Position numbers and translations under genes: made by a program
In this document: positions 61,441-64,000 of the stretch, piece after piece
How positions within the stretch are numbered: the first letter of the stretch is position 1
Layout of the letters: the number at the start of each line of letters is the position of its first letter
DNA from: Cupriavidus oxalaticus
GTDB taxonomy: Bacteria; Pseudomonadota; Gammaproteobacteria; Burkholderiales; Burkholderiaceae
Length of the DNA: 64,000 bases
Direction: 5' to 3'
Assembly: GCF_004768545.1 (NCBI RefSeq)
Contig: NZ_CP038635.1
Span: forward strand, 2,914,001-2,978,000
The notes under the pieces: generated by a model
Databases searched by the model: none
Seen by the model: the letters and a program-made list of their open reading frames with translations, nothing else
What the model was told of the DNA's origin: nothing

Positions 61441-61577
61441 CGCGCTTTTTGGTTACTTTTTGCCGCTCGGGCAAAAAGTGACCCGCCCAGGAGGGCGGAA
61501 CCAGGCGGTTCAACGGCCGACAGCATGTCACAAGCAGCGATATGCGAGCACTAAAACAGCCGACAACATGTCATCAA
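61441..61577 (-). repeat. Inverted repeat, right arm
   Basis: Reverse complement of the left arm. It contains GACAGCATGTC (61519-61529), GACAACATGTC (61562-61572), the same GC hairpin, and CTTTTTGCC-CGAGC-GGCAAAAAG, in which one stem base pair has changed from T:A to C:G on both sides. Confidence 0.9.
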
Positions 61578-61607
61578 TAGCATGAGCCGTCGGCCATCAA
61601 TCAAGAA

Positions 61608-62465
61608 TCACACAATCAAATAAGCCAACGCCGTCCCAACAAAAACACACGCCCCCAGCCAATTGTTATGCCGAAAGGCAGCAAAACACCTCATCCGATC
61701 CCGCCCCCGGATCAGCGTGTAGTGATACCCCGCACAAACACCCGCCGCAGCCAGCCCAACCCAATACGGCCACCCAAGTCCCAGCATTAATCCTGCCAAA
61801 GCCATCAGCACCAGAAACGCCGCATAGCAAACCATAATCGCAAAGACATCAAAGCGACCAAACGTAATCGCCGAAGTCTTCATCCCGATCAGCAGATCAT
61901 CATCCCGATCCACCATCGCATAAGCCGTGTCATAAGCCACCGCCCAAAACACATTGGCCAGCAACATCAGCCACGCCACCGGCGGCACCTGATCCTGGAT
62001 CGCGGCAAACGCCATCGGAATGCCAAACCCGAATGCAATCCCGAGATAAGCCTGCGGAATCGCAAAGAACCGCTTGAAGAACGGATAAGTCCCCGCCACT
62101 ACCGCCGCCACCACGGCGAGCCACTTGGTCAAGGCATTAAGCGGCAGCACCAGCGTAAACGCCACCAGCGCCAGCACCGCAGCAACAGCAAGCGCTTCCC
62201 AGGCGGCGATCTTGCCGGCAGTCAGCGGCCGCTCCTTGGTCCGCTTCACATGCCTGTCAAAATCCCGATCCGCCCAGTCATTGATCGCGCATCCCGCCGA
62301 GCGCATCAAAAACGTCCCTGCCACGAAGATCCAGAACAATCCCCACGACGGCGGCCCGCCGGCTGCCATCCACATGGCCCACAACGTCGGCCACAACAGC
62401 AGCAGCGTGCCGATCGGCTTGTCGATGCGCACCAGGCGCGCGTAGAGGGAAAGGCGTTCAAGCAT
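61608..62465 (-). CDS. ubiA: 4-hydroxybenzoate polyprenyltransferase
   Basis: Integral-membrane enzyme that joins a polyprenyl chain to 4-hydroxybenzoate in ubiquinone synthesis. 285 residues. Both Mg-binding aspartate motifs are present, NDWADRDFD and [13 protein letters not shown], with [18 protein letters not shown] at the N-terminus and ~8 membrane helices. ATG 62465 opens [17 protein letters not shown]; an upstream TTG at 62525 is less likely. The distal part of the gene uses GT-rich codons (AGG, TGT, GTT, TTG) unlike its start and its neighbours. Confidence 0.94.
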   Translation of the reverse strand: MLERLSLYARLVRIDKPIGTLLLLWPTLWAMWMAAGGPPSWGLFWIFVAGTFLMRSAGCAINDWADRDFDRHVKRTKERPLTAGKIAAWEALAVAAVLALVAFTLVLPLNALTKWLAVVAAVVAGTYPFFKRFFAIPQAYLGIAFGFGIPMAFAAIQDQVPPVAWLMLLANVFWAVAYDTAYAMVDRDDDLLIGMKTSAITFGRFDVFAIMVCYAAFLVLMALAGLMLGLGWPYWVGLAAAGVCAGYHYTLIRGRDRMRCFAAFRHNNWLGACVFVGTALAYLIV

Positions 62466-62606
62466 GGGAGGAGGAGGCAATGGCGACAGGGACTGCACGG
62501 CGGGGATCCGGGAAGGAAGAGTCAATGAAAACGCGCCACAGCCCGGATGGCTGCAGCGCGCAATGCCGGCCGCCGCGTGGCCGCGGCCGGAAGTCGCTCA
62601 AAGGCG

Positions 62607-63092
62607 TCAGGCGAGCATCGCGCGCAGCATCCACGCGGTCTTCTCGTGCGTCTGCATGCGCTGGGTCAGCAGGTCGGCCGACGGCTCGTCGCCGGCGGCG
62701 TCGATCACCGGGAAGAGCGAGCGTGCGGTGCGCACCACGGCTTCCTGGCCTTCGACCAGCTTGCGGATCATCTCGGTCGCCTCGGGCACGCCCTCTTCTT
62801 CGGCGATCGACGACAGGCGGGCGTATTCCTTGTAGGTGCCCGGTGCCGGATAGCCCAGCGCGCGGATGCGCTCGGCGATCGAATCCACGGCCAGCGCCAG
62901 TTCGGTGTACTGCGTCTCGAACATCAGATGCAGCGTATTGAACATGGGCCCCGTCACGTTCCAGTGGAAGTTATGGGTCTTGAGGTAGAGGGTGTAGGTG
63001 TCTGCCAGCAGCTTGGACAGGCCTTCCGCGATCTTCTTGCGGTCCTTGTCGGAAATACCGATGTTCACGCTCATCTCATTCTTCTTTGCCAT
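62607..63092 (-). CDS. dps: Dps family DNA-protecting ferritin
   Basis: Dodecameric mini-ferritin that oxidises Fe(II) with peroxide and protects DNA. 161 residues. [41 protein letters not shown] holds the interfacial ferroxidase ligands (His, His/Trp, Asp, Glu). An N-terminal lysine-bearing tail (MAKKNEMSV) could bind DNA. It lies next to a small membrane protein and a catalase gene, all leftward, suggesting a peroxide-response group. Confidence 0.95.
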   Translation of the reverse strand: MAKKNEMSVNIGISDKDRKKIAEGLSKLLADTYTLYLKTHNFHWNVTGPMFNTLHLMFETQYTELALAVDSIAERIRALGYPAPGTYKEYARLSSIAEEEGVPEATEMIRKLVEGQEAVVRTARSLFPVIDAAGDEPSADLLTQRMQTHEKTAWMLRAMLA

Positions 63093-63184
63093 GGTAGGTA
63101 CGCTCCGTTCTGGTAAAGCACGAGGAGCGCCGCCGGAATTGCTGAAAACACGGTTCCGGGCGGCGCGTTACCCGCATTATTGCA

Positions 63185-63379
63185 TTAGCCGGCGATCCCG
63201 GACAAACCCCGGACTATCTCGATAAAGACCACCGCGGCGCCGATCAGGATCACGCCGACGCCGACTTCCTTGCGCCACAGCTTGTGGCGCAGCCGCGCGG
63301 CATCGGGGCGCTCGGGCTTGTCATGGCCGTCATGCCAAAGCTTGCGCCACTCGTCGATAAAGAACCGGATCATTGCCAT
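63185..63379 (-). CDS. Small single-pass membrane protein
   Basis: 64 residues. A charged N-terminal half (IRFFIDEWRKLWHDGHDKPERPDAARLRHKLWRKE) precedes one C-terminal membrane helix (VGVGVILIGAAVVFIEIVRGLSGIAG). The ATG at 63379 has a GGGAGA site. I do not recognise a named family. Its position between catalase and dps, reading the same way, suggests a role in peroxide or iron stress (inference). Confidence 0.65.
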   Translation of the reverse strand: MAMIRFFIDEWRKLWHDGHDKPERPDAARLRHKLWRKEVGVGVILIGAAVVFIEIVRGLSGIAG

Positions 63380-63424
63380 GGTGGTTCTCCCAGGCGCGGC
63401 GGCCATGCCAGCCGCGCCAGACGG

Positions 63425-64000
63425 TTACTTCAGGTCAAGCGCGCGCTTCACGCCCTCGCCGTAGGCCGGATCGGCCTTGGTGAAGTGCTCGATCTGCTTG
63501 CGCGCGATCTCTTCCGGCACGCCCTGCATTGCCGCCGCGATATTGGCGAACAGACGCTGGCGCTGGCCCTCGTCGAACAACCGGAACAGCGCGCCGGGCT
63601 GGCTGTAGTAGTCCGTGTCGACGCGGTGGTCCCAGCGGTCGGCCGCGCCGTCGAGCGCGAGCGGCGGCTCGATCGCGCGTTCGCTGGCGCTGTAGGCGCT
63701 TTCGCGGTTCGGTTCGTAGTTCAGCTTGCCGCCCTGGTTTCCGTCCACGCGCATCGCACCGTCGCGGTGGAAGGTATTGTGGAACGGGCATTGCGGCGCA
63801 TTCACGGGGATCTGGTGGTGGTTGATGCCGAGCCGGTAGCGCTGCGTGTCGCCGTACGAGAACAGGCGGCCTTGCAACATCTTGTCGGGCGAAAAGCCGA
63901 TGCCCGGCACAATATTGGCGGGATTCATCGCCACCTGCTCGACCTCGGCAAAATAGTTGTCCGGGTTGCGGTTCAACTCCAGCACGCCTACGTCGATCAG
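63425..64000 (-). CDS. Catalase, C-terminal part (gene continues beyond window)
   Basis: Heme catalase decomposing hydrogen peroxide. The open frame runs off the right edge; 191 residues are here. [52 protein letters not shown] contains the proximal heme tyrosine (RLFSYGDT). The rest matches small-subunit (clade 3-like) catalases, ending shortly after the core without the long C-terminal flavodoxin-like domain of HPII. The distal His and Asn lie outside the window. Confidence 0.96.
   Translation of the reverse strand: MIDVGVLELNRNPDNYFAEVEQVAMNPANIVPGIGFSPDKMLQGRLFSYGDTQRYRLGINHHQIPVNAPQCPFHNTFHRDGAMRVDGNQGGKLNYEPNRESAYSASERAIEPPLALDGAADRWDHRVDTDYYSQPGALFRLFDEGQRQRLFANIAAAMQGVPEEIARKQIEHFTKADPAYGEGVKRALDLK

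Larger units (their letters stand above)
60934..61607. other. Intergenic region between convergent proC and ubiA
   Basis: 674 bases: two inverted-repeat arms with a ~355-base unique centre (about 61086-61440). The centre shows no supported gene. Small open frames here are built from the repeat and are not conserved proteins that I can name. Confidence 0.7.

Overview
The window is a GC-rich, densely coding chromosomal segment from a beta-proteobacterium of the Burkholderiales. The protein families, the gene order and the codon use (third positions almost all G or C) point to the Cupriavidus/Ralstonia group. Most genes are housekeeping genes. No rRNA, tRNA, CRISPR array, integrase or transposase was found.

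Layout. 1-3.7 kb: 3' end of ileS, then lspA, coaBC and dut. 3.8-8.5 kb (minus): a VOC protein and a Bug-type binding protein downstream of the clpS-clpA pair. 9-13.6 kb: a cold-shock protein, a VOC protein, icd, rluE, a small Ala/Lys-rich exported protein, a DUF192 protein and yajQ. 13.8-17.2 kb: murB, ppnP, argF, a DUF3579 protein and rpsT. 17.6-24.4 kb: murJ, a SirB1-like protein, dedA, mutL, miaA and a GNAT protein. 24.5-30.4 kb: an accessory catabolic cluster with a GntR regulator facing a racemase-family protein, an amidase, a hydantoinase/dihydropyrimidinase and an MFS transporter. 30.7-38.2 kb: purM, an AI-2E-family permease, hda, a HAD phosphatase, pcnB, folK, a deoxynucleoside kinase and panB. 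38.2-41.5 kb: a tungstate-type ABC permease and ATPase, convergent with a fused PabB-PabC. 41.8-45.8 kb: dnaK-dnaJ behind a sigma32-like promoter, and a cobalamin adenosyltransferase. 46.1-55.3 kb: a 2-hydroxyacid oxidation region with a D-lactate dehydrogenase-like flavoprotein, a LysR regulator, a GNAT protein, and then glcD - ion channel - glcE - glcF - lrgA - lrgB. 55.4-60.9 kb: a VOC protein, a WYL regulator, glutathione peroxidase, pilU, pilT, a PLP-homeostasis protein and proC. 61.6-64 kb: ubiA, dps, a small membrane protein and the 3' part of a catalase gene.

How the genes work together. The glc block should oxidise glycolate to glyoxylate at the membrane. The LrgA/LrgB pair at its end is a good candidate glycolate carrier, because the plant plastid glycolate/glycerate translocator belongs to the same family. 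The 24.5-30.4 kb block looks like uptake and stepwise hydrolysis of a cyclic amide, but its racemase-like member lacks both expected catalytic cysteines. The dps/catalase end looks like a peroxide-defence group.

Non-coding signals of interest. (1) A long inverted repeat of about 135 bases per arm lies between proC and ubiA. It carries stem-loops with a compensated base-pair change, and the facing ends of both genes have unusual third-position composition. (2) Four copies of a 12-base-arm palindrome are scattered in the window, one of them inside the start of pabB. (3) A 14-base identical AT-rich palindromic site lies upstream of icd/rluE and upstream of the DUF3579 gene. (4) Several well-formed intrinsic terminators are present, three of them placed directly before the next gene's start.
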